NCBI GenBank assembly: GCA_963575745.1
Contig: CAUYUJ010003447.1
Location: 207,040 to 246,927, forward strand
From: Prorocentrum cordatum
Taxonomy: Eukaryota > Sar > Dinophyceae > Prorocentrales > Prorocentraceae
Length of the DNA stretch: 39,888 nt
Reading direction: 5' to 3'
Shown: positions 10,358 through 18,912 of the stretch, in pieces
How the letters are laid out: each line of letters starts with the position of its first letter
Numbering within the stretch: the first letter of the stretch is position 1
The notes under the pieces: model-generated
What the model was told of the DNA's origin: nothing
Database searches by the model: none
The model's input: only the letters and a program-made list of their open reading frames with translations
Translations under genes and position numbers: made by a program

Positions 10358-11842
10358 ACATGGCCGCCCAGGGACGGCGAGGTCCCGCTCAGGTCCGCGC
10401 GGTGCCTCACTCCGCTGGGCCCACCAGCAGTCTTCGAAAGTGGCGAGCCCACCAACAGCCCTCGAAAGTGGCGACAGTTTCGCAGATGGCAGCCCCCCAG
10501 GGACGGCGAGGTCTCGCTCAGATCCGCGCGGTGCCTCACGCCGCTGGACCCACCAGCAGCCCTCGAATGTCGCGACAGGTTAGCAGATCGCAGCCCGCCC
10601 AGGGACGGCGAGGTCTCGCTCAGGTCCGCGCGGTGCCTCACTCCGCAGGAACCACCAGCAGCCCTCGAAAGCGGCGACAATTTCGCAGATGGCAGCCCCC
10701 CCAGGCACGGCGAGGTCTCGCTCAGGTCCGCGCGGTGCCTCACTCCGCTGGACCCACCAGCAGCCCTCGAAAGTGGCGACAGTTTCGCAGATCGCAGTCC
10801 CCCAGGGACAGCAAGGGGTCGCTCAGGTCCGCGCGGTGCCTCACTCCGCAGGACCCACCAGCAGCCCTCGGAAGTGGCGACAGTTTCGCAGATGGCAGCC
10901 CCCCAGGGACGGCGAGGTCTCGCTCAGGTCCGCGCGGTGCCTCACTCCGCTGGACCCACCAGCAGCCCTCGAAAGCGGCGACAATTTCGCAGATCGCAGC
11001 CCCCCAGGGACGGCGAGGTCTCGCTCAGGTCCGCGCGGTGCCTCACTCCGCAGGACCCACCAGCAGCCTTCAAAAGTGGCGACAGTTTCGCAGATCGCGA
11101 CCCCCAGGGACGGCGAGGTCTCGCTCAGGTCCGCGCGGTGCCTCACTCCGCTGGACCCACCAGCAGCCCTCGAAAGCGGCGACAGTTTCGCAGATCGCAG
11201 CCCCCCAGGCACGGCGAGGTCTCGCTCAGGTCCGCGCGGTGCCTCACTCCGCTGGACCCACCAGCAGCCCTCGAAAGTGGCGACAGTTTCGCAGATCGCA
11301 GCCCCCCAGGGACGGCGAGGTCTCGCTCAGGTCAGCGCGGTGCCTCACTCCGCTGGACCCCCCAGCAGTCCTCGGAAGTGGCGACAGTTTCGCAGATGGC
11401 AGCCCCCCAGGGACGGCGAGGTCTCGTTCAGGTCCGCGCGGTGCCTCACTCCGCTGGACCCACCAGCAGCCCTCGAAAGTGGCCGCAATTTCGCAGATGG
11501 CAGCCCCCCGGGGACGGCGAGGTCTCGCTCAGGTCCGCGCGGTGCCTCACTCCGCTGGACCCACCAGCAGCCTTCGAAAGCGACGACAGTTTCGCAGATC
11601 GCAGCCCCCCAGGGACGGCGAGGTCTCGCTTAGCTCCGCGCGGTGCCTCGCCCCGCTGGATCCACCAGCAGTTTTCGAAAGCGACGACAGTTTCGCAGGT
11701 CGCAGCCCCCAGGCAAGGCGAGGTCTCGCTCAGGTCCGCGCGGTGCCTCACTCCGCTGGACCCACCAGCACCCCTCGAAGGTGGCGACAGTTTCGCAGAT
11801 GGCAGCCCCCCAGGGACGGCGAGGTCTCGCTCAGGTCCGCGC
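10358..11842 (+). repeat. 101-bp satellite, about 15 tandem units
   Basis: The anchor GGTCTCGCTCAGGTCCGCGC, with small variants, occurs at 10381, 10510, 10612, 10714, 10815, 10916, 11017, 11117, 11218, 11319, 11420, 11521, 11622, 11722 and 11823. The period is 100-102 bp. The first interval is 129 bp because an internal 28-bp piece (CCCACCAGCAG...) is duplicated. No unit has a stop in any plus-strand frame. As 101 is not a multiple of three, a frame cycles through all three translations and stays open for over 2 kb. Units differ by a few substitutions each. Confidence 0.97.
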
Positions 11843-12390
11843 GCCCTGGAAAGCCCTCGACGGGGCGGAGCTGATCGATGGAGACCACCCCAGGGCCTGA
11901 AAACCTCCAGCAGCCCCTCGGCACCCTTCGAACACCTTCCGTCGCGCTCTTCTCACGGCGCATGTTGTTTCCGCTACGCCGGGGTATGTCAGTTGGCGGC
12001 ATCCACAAGGTGGTGGCGCGAGAGGGGTGGCCCAATGTTTCAGGAAAAGCGGCTGGGGCTTCTTCGAAGGAGCGGGCATGTTAAGAAGTGTTTGGAGGCC
12101 CGGTTTCTGAGAAGGCTTCTTAGAAGCCAGGCCGGAGCCCCGCCGCCTTCTCACGGTTGGCGTTGGGAAGATCGCGCAAGTTCTGGCGCCGCCGGCCCGC
12201 TTTTTCACATCATCCCCCACCTTGGGGAGAGCGTTCACCGCAGAAGCCCTGGCATGCAGGGGGATAGCGTGCCCAGAAGGGGCCTTCGCGGGGGGATCGC
12301 CCCACAGGGATGGCGTGCCTTTCGGAGGTCGATGTGGCGCGCCATCTCTCCAACGCCAAGCGCAGTGGCCCACGCCCCCGCGCCACTCCT
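11843..12390. other. GC-rich stretch after the satellite, no gene supported
   Basis: The open frame leaking out of the satellite continues to 12424, but nothing in it resembles a protein domain. GGCTTCTTCGAAG and GAAGGCTTCTTAGAAG words form weak inverted pairs near 12055-12130. Confidence 0.5.
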
Positions 12391-12605
12391 CAAGCAGTGG
12401 CGAAGCGTCCTGGCTCGCCTATAGCCCTACCAAACAATGTTCTAAGAACCTTTCGTGGTTCCCACGAAATGTTCTTAGAACATTTCTGGCTTGGACTGTC
12501 TTGTTTTAACACATCGGGTTTATGTTCTAAGAATATTGCTTTTGTTATTAGAACATTTTTGGGTTCTAAGAACATTTCGTGGTATGACTATAGGAATGCC
12601 GGGAC
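12391..12605 (+). repeat. AATGTTCTAAGAACC repeat, copy 1, with hairpin
   Basis: It begins AAGCAGTGGCGAAGCGTCC and continues through TATAGCCCTACCAAACAATG. A hairpin at 12436-12484 pairs AATGTTCTAAGAAC with GTTCTTAGAACATT around TTCGTGG and CCACGAA. A second set of GTTCTAAGAA words follows at 12525-12585. Copies are at 14226 and 14491. It is probably a non-coding mobile repeat. Stretch 12606-12896 shows nothing. Confidence 0.8.
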
Positions 12606-12896
12606 GGTCGGTCCCTGCTCAAACTCCCTCGTGCGTGCCGCCATGTCAGGGCCTGAGGTGTGCGATCATGGACCCCTCGGTTGAACACAGCCACCGCAGC
12701 CTTCGTGCCAGAGACCGCTGGAAATCGCCGAGGACCCTGGGGAACCGCCGACGACCGTCCCTCGCCGAGCGCGGTCCACTACTCGCAAGGTGCCTACTCG
12801 CGAACGTCCGAAAAACATATGTCTGCTTCGATGTAAGTTATCGGAGATCCCCGGCAAAGGATCCAGACCATCTGCGAGTCGTTGCTTTTCGGAGGT

Positions 12897-13081
12897 GGAA
12901 AAGAGGGGGGTGATGACTAGGGGGGGGGGGATATCATGGCGGGGGCCATGATATTTCCCCAGATTTCATGGCGCCTCTTCTTATTTCATTACGTCCCTGG
13001 CCCCCCGCTGGGCCGCGCACATGCCACCGGTCATGATTTGCACCCCCCCCTCTTGGACACCCCCCTCTTGGCCGCTCCCGA
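12897..13081 (+). repeat. 185-bp interspersed repeat, copy C
   Basis: A close match to 6107-6291 over the full 185 bp, with identical boundaries GGAAAAGAGGGGGGTGATGA and GGCCGCTCCCGA. Confidence 0.88.
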
Positions 13082-13180
13082 TGCTTTGCGAGTCGTGAGA
13101 CGCGCTCGTCGAGTCCGGGGACAGCCGAAGACCGCCCGGAGACCGCCGAGGACGGCCCAGGAGCGGTGAGCGACAGAGCT

Positions 13181-13740
13181 CGGCGGCGAGCTGGGGGGGG
13201 AGTGAGAAGGGGGCGGGCCTCGTCCCCCGGCCGGGGAGAAGCTTTCGGAGCCCTCCCCGAGGACAGAAGTCGACCAGACGTAAGAGTGACCTTTCGCCGG
13301 AGTGACCTTTGGTGCGGGCACAGATGGGTCCCCGGATGGCTGAAAATGAAGCAGGAGCAGCGGCTTGCGCGCCCAGGTTTGGTCCCCCCGCGGCCCCCTA
13401 AAAAGCCGCGCACCAAAGGTCACTCTCACCCAGGGTCACTCCTGCGTGTAGCCGAAGAAGGAAGCTTCTCAGAACGCGCAAGGGTTGTGGAGGACGATCA
13501 ATGGAGAGGAAACACGTTGCCAAATAATTGCCAGAGGTCAAAAGATGTCTTAAACATGTCCAAACATGTAAAAACATGTTTGAAGCATGTCATAATATGT
13601 GTCCGACCTGTTAAACACATTTTCAATTCAGTGGTAGGATTGTTATTGTCGTGGTATCCACGAAGCAATGGCTTCTGAGAAGTGACGCCGCCTTCTGAGA
13701 AGGCTTGCTCCTTCTCACTGTCCCCCCTCGTTTGTCGCCG
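13181..13740. mobile_element. CGGCGGCGAGC foldback element, long copy with nested insert
   Basis: The left end CGGCGGCGAGCTGGGGGGGG, then AGTGAGAAGG, is mirrored at the right by CCTTCTCACTGTCCCCCC and GTCGCCG. A shorter relative is at 31990-32197. Inside are a nested inverted pair at 13283-13442 and a palindrome-rich A/T stretch at 13550-13620 (AAACATGT and ACATGTTT). No coding sequence is supported. Confidence 0.65.
13283..13442. repeat. Nested inverted repeat with GTGACCTTTGGTGCG ends
   Basis: GAGTGACC occurs twice in the left arm before TTTGGTGCG, and the right arm mirrors it as CGCACCAAAGGTCACTC then GGGTCACTCC. The right half, including CAGCAGCGGCT and AGCCGCGCACCAA, has a relative at about 15106-15172. 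Confidence 0.65.
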
Positions 13741-13988
13741 AAGGGAGCCCATTTGGTGTTCGCTGGGATGTGAGGGCTTCCCGGGGGCCCCTTGGAGGCA
13801 GGCCGGACGCCTCTCGGGGGCCGTTTTTGGGGGACTCCTGGAGGCCTCTTCTGGGCCTCTCTCGCTCCTGGGGGCCCCCCGGGGGCCTCCTTGGGCAGCC
13901 TCCTGGGCGCCAACGGCCGAGCACGGCGACGGGGGGGCGCCGGCGCAGTCCGCCCTCGCGCGCGACCGCGGCGGCGGTGGCGGTGATG

Positions 13989-13990
<2 letters not shown>

Positions 13991-14044
<54 letters not shown>

Positions 14045-14082
14045 GTCGTCGTCGGCGTCCTTGTTCTCGTCGTCGTCCTCGC
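13991..14082 (+). repeat. GTC/TCG microsatellite
   Basis: A run of GTC triplets with a few interruptions, in a region of very high GC. Surrounding 13741-13990 and 14083-14225 show GC-rich open frames without domains. Confidence 0.95.
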
Positions 14083-14225
14083 CGCCGCGGGGGCCGCCCG
14101 TTGGCCCGCGCGAGGCGTGCGCCCGCGACGTGCGGGCGGCGCTGGAGGGCGGGCCCGCGCCGGAGGCGCCCCGCCCGGGGGGGGGGGCGCGCGGCGGGCC
14201 TCGCCAGCGGCCCGGCGCAGGAGGT

Positions 14226-14314
14226 GAAGCAGTGGCGAGGCGTCCTGGCCCGCCTATAGCCCTACCAAGCAATGTTCCGAGAACCTTTTTTGTGGTCTCC
14301 ACGAGGTGTTCTTA
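14226..14314 (+). repeat. AATGTTCTAAGAACC repeat, copy 2, truncated
   Basis: It matches 12391-12478 from GAAGCAGTGGCGAGGCGTCC to GTGTTCTTA, then stops exactly at the TA where the 176-bp MITE begins. The expected continuation GAACATT is not found after the MITE. Another copy starts there instead. Confidence 0.8.
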
Positions 14315-14490
14315 CAGTCGGGGCCCTGAAGAAGAAACCCTTTTCGTTGGGGAGGGGCTCGGTGTTCCTTGATTGTTTCACAGCTTGCCTCAGGTTTTCC
14401 TTAGGTTTTCGAAGAGACATCGAAGTTTAACTTCTGGAGAAAAGGGGCCTCGTTCCTAATTTAGGGTTCCTTAGGGCAACGCCCCGACTG
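14315..14490. mobile_element. Tc1/mariner-like MITE, 176 bp, copy 1
   Basis: The element starts CAGTCGGGGC and ends GCCCCGACTG, and TA lies directly outside each end (14313-14314 and 14491-14492). CAGT ends with TA duplication are typical of Tc1-type transposons. A second copy of identical length is at 30822-30997. At about 85 percent similarity by eye both keep AACCCTTTTCGTTGGGGAGG and TTTCACAGCTTGCCTCAGG. No transposase is encoded. Confidence 0.85.
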
Positions 14491-14636
14491 TATAGCCCTA
14501 CCAAACAATGTTCTGAGAACCTTTTGTGGTCTCCACGAAGTATTCTCAGAACATTCCTGGCGGATTCTCTGTCTTGTTTTAACATGTCGGGTTCATGTTC
14601 GAAGAACATGGTTTTGGTTCTTAGGCGCGCCATCGG
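14491..14636 (+). repeat. AATGTTCTAAGAACC repeat, copy 3
   Basis: It starts TATAGCCCTACCAAACAATG immediately after the MITE. It keeps the hairpin arms with a few changes, then TGTCTTGTTTTAACATGTCG as in copy 1, and ends near GGTTCTTAGG. Confidence 0.8.
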
Positions 14637-14675
14637 CCAGGCGCAGGACCTCGCCATCGGCCAGGCGCAGGATCT

Positions 14676-14882
14676 GGACGCCCGAGATGGGCACGGAGAG
14701 AATGGGTACGATGCCCAACAGCAGTTCCTGTTCCTTCTGAACAGGACTCGCTGTCCACGCCGCCGCGGCCTGTGTCCATTCGAGACAGGAGGCCGCCTGC
14801 CCAACAGCGGCCGCTGTCGGTTTGTGACAGCACTTGCTGTTGGGCATTGTACCCATTCTTTCCGTACCCATTTCGGGCGTCC
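14676..14882. mobile_element. GGACGCCCGA foldback element, copy 1 (207 bp)
   Basis: The left arm GGACGCCCGAGATGGGCACG and the following AATGGGTACGATGCCCAACAGC are mirrored by GCTGTTGGGCATTGTACCCA and CATTTCGGGCGTCC at the right end, about 48 bp of inverted repeat. The interior contains further short inverted pairs around CCAACAGCGGCCGCTG. A relative is at 37160-37368. It is non-coding. Confidence 0.8.
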
Positions 14883-14930
14883 AAACAGGAGGGGGGACCG
14901 TTCGCTGGAGCGGCCTGCGGCTTGGCATCG

Positions 14931-15180
14931 CTCGGCCGTGTGTATATTGTGTATTTTATTTCGGCGAGGGCCCCATCGAGGAGCATCTGGGGCCAGCGGG
15001 CAAAAGAAGGCACGCAGGGAACCGAGCAGCGCACAGGGAATGAGCGTGAGAGCGACGGCAAGCTGGTGCGGGCCCCACTGGGAGCCCCCCGAGCGGCAAG
15101 CGCGAAGCGGCAGCAGCGGCTCTCGCGCCGAGGTTTGGCCACCCCGCGTCCCCACCGCGTAGCCGCGCACCAAGGATCAC
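14931..15180 (+). repeat. CTTGGCATCGCTCGG interspersed repeat, copy 1
   Basis: CTTGGCATCGCTCGGCCGTG is followed by a TTTATTTCGGCGAGGG segment, ATCGAGGAGCATCTGG and GAACCGAGCAG. The copy at 38421-38530 keeps the same modules in order, and a short piece is at 34594-34640. The following 15060-15180 overlaps the relative of the 13283 element. Confidence 0.7.
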
Positions 15181-15214
15181 TCTTGCCTGGGCAGATTTCT
15201 TTCTTGTAGCCGGC

Positions 15215-15449
15215 TCCAGGAGGGCCAGAAGATTTAGCACCAGGACCTCGACATCCAAACTCCTCCAGGGAGGTTGTTGGCAGTCCAGATAGGTTTGTAG
15301 GTCTGGGGGACAATTTTAGCCCGCTGGAAGCTTTCCAGAGTGCCAGAAGTAGCCCCCCCAGACCTACAGACCTATCTGGACTGCCTAAAGCCTCCCTGGA
15401 GGAGCTCGGATGTCGAGGAACTGGTGCTAAATCGTCTATCCCTCCTGGA
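15215..15449. mobile_element. Large foldback element, about 95-bp arms
   Basis: The left arm runs from TCCAGGAGGGCCAGAAG through TTTAGCACCAGGACCTCGAC to GATAGGTTTGTAGGTCTGGG. The right arm mirrors it as CCCAGACCTACAGACCTATC to TCGAGGAACTGGTGCTAAA and ends CCCTCCTGGA. About 95 bp can pair with few mismatches around a 45-bp centre. The CCTCCTGGAAGGTC word ties it to the family at 90-206. No open frame is supported. Confidence 0.8.
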
Positions 15450-15547
15450 AGGTCGGGGGTGTCAGGACCCGTGTCGGTCCGATCTCATCCGACTCCGATG
15501 TGCCTTCGATCCGATGCGGCCCGATGCTTTTGCATGGCGCTGTTGTG

Positions 15548-15771
15548 CAACCTGGCGCTGCCGATCGGGTTCGATCCCGAGCCCGTGCCGCTGCGGGCCG
15601 ATTCGAGGCTCACTCCGATCTGGTCCGGCGTCCCGATTCGATGCCGACTCTTCCTGGGACAACCTGGCGCTGCCGATCGGGCTCGATCCCGCGCCCGTGC
15701 CGCTGCGGGCCGACTCGAGGCTCACTCCGAGCCGCTCCGGCGTCCTCAGTCGGTGCCGACTCTTCCCTGTG
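15548..15771 (+). repeat. 112-bp tandem duplication
   Basis: CAACCTGGCGCTGCCGATCG begins at 15548 and again at 15660. Both units continue through GTGCCGCTGCGGGCCGA and ATGCCGACTCTTCC-type ends. The 112-bp period changes reading frame between units, so it is not a protein repeat. The surrounding 15450-15914 shows no gene. Confidence 0.85.
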
Positions 15772-15916
15772 GGGGGTCGGCTCTCGGCGGTTGTTTCCCC
15801 GGCCCCGGGGCGCCTGCCAGCAGCCGCGCCTCGCCGAAGCCGTGCTGGGGGTGCCCGGATGTCGGCCCGAGCGTCCGCCACAGAGCAGAGCGATTCGGTG
15901 GTGGAGAGACCTCCTA

Positions 15917-16099
15917 CTCCAGATTTCGTAATATAAAGGGAGGGGGGTCTCATTTCGGGGGGGGGTCTCTTCCAAGCTATCTTGGAGGGCCTGGGGGGGT
16001 CTGGGGACGATGTTTTGGAGGGTTTTCCCACGGGGGGGGGTCTGAAATGGCTTTTCTTGGAGGGTCCAGACCCCCTCCCTTTTATTACGAAATCTGGAG
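15917..16099. mobile_element. Stowaway-like MITE, 183 bp, TA target duplication
   Basis: The left end CTCCAGATTTCGTAATATAA, then GGGAGGGGGGTCT, is the reverse complement of the right end at 16068-16099 apart from two extra bases, giving 32-34 bp terminal inverted repeats. TA flanks both ends (15915-15916 and 16100-16101). The related locus at 1113-1124 reads straight through CCTCC, TA, CCCTG without the element. That proves insertion at TA with duplication. Ends starting CTCC and TA targets resemble Stowaway/mariner MITEs. No transposase is present. Confidence 0.9.
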
Positions 16100-16101
16100 T
16101 A

Positions 16102-16276
16102 CCCTGACACGTCGATAAAGGAATTGGCCGTGTTCGGTTCGCGAGAGGGCGTCGCGGCCGTCACTTTTGCGGTCCGGGCCCGTCGGCTTCGGCCCCAGGC
16201 CGTGCTAGGCCGCTTTCACTAAGGGGAGGTTTGCTAAAGGGAGGCTTGTCCACCGCCGAATATCCGAAAACGGCCC
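16102..16276 (+). repeat. Host repeat of the MITE, paralogue of 1120-1262
   Basis: It shares TTCGGTTCGCGAGAGGGCG, CTTTCACTAAGGGGAGGTTT and TTGTCCACCGCCGAA with the segment at 1120-1262. A shorter third piece, CTTTCACGAAGGGGAGGTTT with GTCCACCGCCGA, follows at 16391-16440. Confidence 0.75.
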
Positions 16277-16540
16277 AAGATGACCGGCTGCACGTGAACG
16301 GTGCGATGTCGAAGACGGAGAGTTGGACACAGAGAGTGCCATATTTCAGGCTGGACGTCAGCGGTTCATCATCGATGGTTGTGTTGTGCCGCTTTCACGA
16401 AGGGGAGGTTTGCTAACGGGAGCTCTGTCCACCGCCGAGTGTGATGGCCCGAAGCGCATCGGCCCCAAGTCGCCAAGTCATCGCCGACGGGAGGGGGGGG
16501 CCGACGGCCCACCCCTTCTCGTCGGGCATCGAGCAGGAGG

Positions 16541-16691
16541 GAAGGAAACACACAGGCACGATTCATCGTCGACTCCCCAGAAGATATGGGAAAACATGGG
16601 GATGGGGGTGGGAGACAAGAACCCAGAAGATATGGGAAGCTATGGTGAATATTTACGTGTGTGTGTATTTATTTGTGTGTCCTGGGGCCCC
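16541..16691 (+). repeat. 155-bp ATATGGG repeat, copy 3 of 6
   Basis: GGAAACACACAGGCACG, TTCATCGTCGACTCCCCAG, AGATATGGGAAAACATGGGG, then ACCCAGAAGATATGGGAAGC, TGTGTATTTATTTGTGTGTC and CTGGGGCCCC. Module order and orientation are as in the other copies. Stretch 16692-17039 shows nothing recognisable. Confidence 0.85.
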
Positions 16692-17039
16692 TTCAATTGA
16701 GAAAAAACCCACCCAGACAAGTCGACAGGACATCTGCATGGGTTCACGCGATTTTGGCACTCGCACGTGCTGGTGCGGTCCCTGGTCGGTCTCGTGGCAA
16801 TCGACGTGCATGTGGCCAGATACGTTAAGGTTGCTCTGAGACGTCGATCAGCCACCCCGCTGGGGTTCACTCAGAGTGCGGTGCCGTGCGCACGTGGAGA
16901 ACGCCTTCGGCGGTTTCGATTTGAAGGGCGTTTTGCTACAGAAAGGGTGCTCTGTCAATCGTCCAGGGAGGGCTGGCGCGCGGCGAGGGCTCGCCGGGGG
17001 CGGTGGGGGAGGAGGAGGAGAAGGTACAGTGCCGTTTTT

Positions 17040-17175
17040 TTACACATGTTCCGCGTGCGGATCGTGTATTGAAAATGCAGGGATTTAGTATCAAAAGCAA
17101 CGATGAGTCCATGCATAAGTTTATTCCTAAATTAATCATGTATTAAACATCCGATATTTACAAACAAATGTGTAT
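17040..17175. other. A/T-rich island
   Basis: Locally A/T-rich sequence in a GC-rich setting, with diverged repeats GTGTATTGAAAATGCAGGG and GTGTATTAAAAACTGCCCTG. No gene or RNA is recognised. It could be an old inserted element. Confidence 0.5.
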
Positions 17176-17349
17176 TAAAAACTGCCCTGTACCAAGACCG
17201 CTGCTCTGCCCCGGTTGCGCCTCGTGGGGCCTCCCGCAAGGCGCCCGGCGCCACGGCCAGAATCGCGTCGAAGCGTTGTGCAGGGAGCGCATGCCGGGAG
17301 AGGAGTGGGGGAGCAGCGGTCTCGGTGTTTGTTGTTTCCCCAGGGTTAA

Positions 17350-17533
17350 GTCGGGCCTGTCCCCCTACAGGGGGATTTTCGACGAAAAATAAAACATGTT
17401 CCAAACATAGTGCAAAAATAACCCCAAAATTTTACAGGGACTATTCTTGGTGTATGTTTGTTGACCTGTTTGGTGCATTTTTGGGTATGTTTTATTTTTC
17501 GTCGAAAATCCCCTGTAGGGGGACACGCCCGAC
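17350..17533. mobile_element. TTAA-flanked inverted-repeat element, copy 1 (184 bp)
   Basis: The left end GTCGGGCCTGTCCCCCTACA, then GGGGGATTTTCGACGAAAAA and TAAAACATG, is mirrored almost base for base at the right (CATGTTTTATTTTTCGTCG to GACACGCCCGAC). The arms are about 50 bp. TTAA precedes it (17346-17349) and CTAA follows (17534-17537), consistent with a TTAA duplication with one change. TTAA targets point to piggyBac-type transposition. Confidence 0.82.
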
Positions 17534-17720
17534 CTAACCCCAGGGGTGGTTCTTGGGGGGGGGGGCCTTTTTTGGCCAGGTCTCGGGCCCGCGGCGTGCT
17601 CCCCTGAGACGAAGCGCCGCCGCCTGGCCAGGAGCCGACGCCCCCGGCGGGTGCTCCCCGGGGAGGGCCGCCCCGTGCTTCCGGGGCATCGACGGGGGGT
17701 CGGCGGAGGGTTCGAGGACA

Positions 17721-17896
17721 CAGTCAAAAACCCTTAATAAGGACGCGCGGCTTTGCTCAGGGTACCCTTGCTCTTCCTTGCTCTTCCTTGCTCTCGCGTC
17801 CTTGGGGTTTTCGGCGTCCGCCGCCCCAGAAATCCCAACTTGGGCTTCCGAGGGTCTTACGTCCTTACCGCGCGTCCTTACTAGGGTTTTTGACTG
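17721..17896. mobile_element. CAGTCAAAAACCC inverted-repeat element (176 bp)
   Basis: The left CAGTCAAAAACCCTTAATAA, then GGACGCGCGG, pairs with CCGCGCGTCCTTACTAGGG and TTTTTGACTG at the right, 30-bp arms. The dinucleotide CA, not TA, lies outside each end. An inner CTTGCTCTTC unit is repeated at 17766-17795. A diverged relative is at 27609-27778. Stretch 17897-18724 is GC-rich without a supportable gene. Confidence 0.75.
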
Positions 17897-18724
17897 CAGA
17901 TGCTCCCGGGCGCCCTCGGCACTTCTCGGCGGGGTCCCGGCCCCGGGATGCTCCTCTCGGGCAGGCGCGCCTCGCCGAGAGCGGCCTCGGGGTATACCCA
18001 GATCGTCCCGAGCGGCCGCGGGCGAGCGGAGTCGGGGCCCGCAGTGGGGCTCGCGTGACCAGAGTCAGCGCTGCCTGGGGGGCCAGCGGGTCCCCTCCGG
18101 CTGACTCGGGTTTGGGAACCGCGCGGGGCCGATGCTCCCTCCCCGCCGCCCTCTGACCCGCCGGGTTGGGGAGCTGTCAGGCGGCCAGCCCGGCGTCGCG
18201 GGCCCCGGCCGGCCCGGGCTTGGGGCTGAGACCCTGGTTGCTGCGTTCCCGAGGGGAGGCGGGGACCGGGGGGGGCGGAGAGGGCGGGAGGAGGAGGAGG
18301 TTGGAGTGTGGGGGGGGGAAGGAGGCGGGGAGGAGCCAGAATGACGACGGAGGGGGGGGGGAGTACAGGAGGGGTGGGAAGGGGCAGCCCGCACCTGGCC
18401 GCCCCGCGCCCTCCTTGCGCCTCCAGCGGCGGGGTCAGTCGTCCCCCTTGACGGGGGCGCTCCGCTCCTTCCTTGGGGGCCTGACGACTCGCGGGGCTCC
18501 CCGCCCAGACCGGGGGGAGGGGGACGGGGAGGGAGGGGTAAGAACAAGGAGTCAGGGGACTCGACGAGAAGTCGCTCGGAGCCGCCTGTGCCCCAAAAGG
18601 GCTGGTGGGATGCGTGGGAGGTGCCCTCTCACTCCTCGCGGCGGAAGGAGAAGCCGCTCCAGACAACACCAGCAGGGCATGTGCCGGCCACAACGTGCCC
18701 GCGCCTCTCCTCCACGCGGTGTCC

Positions 18725-18744
18725 AGAGAGAGAGAGAGAGAGAG
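18725..18744 (+). repeat. GA dinucleotide repeat
   Basis: About ten GA units. Confidence 0.9.
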
Positions 18745-18782
18745 GAAGGCGAAGCGGAAAAACGCAGGTTCGTGTTGCCCCT

Positions 18783-18912
18783 CTCCTCCGCCTCCGCCTC
18801 CGCCTCCCCCTCCTCCTCCTCCTCCGCCTCCGCCTCCCCCTCCTCCTCCTCCTCCTCCTCCTCCTCCTCCTCCTCCTCCTCCTCCTCCTCCTCCTCCTCC
18901 TCCTCCTCCTCT
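18783..18912 (-). repeat. CCT/CCG microsatellite (GGA on the minus strand)
   Basis: CCTCCG units pass into pure CCT. This is the only large GGA-type tract in the window with purines on the minus strand. Confidence 0.95.

Noticed and set aside
10358-11842. CRISPR-like array
   Set aside because: Units are near-identical over the whole 101 bp with no distinct spacers, no cas genes, and the context is eukaryotic.
10328-12424. 698-codon open frame over the 101-bp satellite as a repeat-protein gene
   Set aside because: All three plus-strand frames are open over the same bases, the frame starts at TTG, and it ends in unrelated sequence. It is explained by a repeat unit without stop codons.
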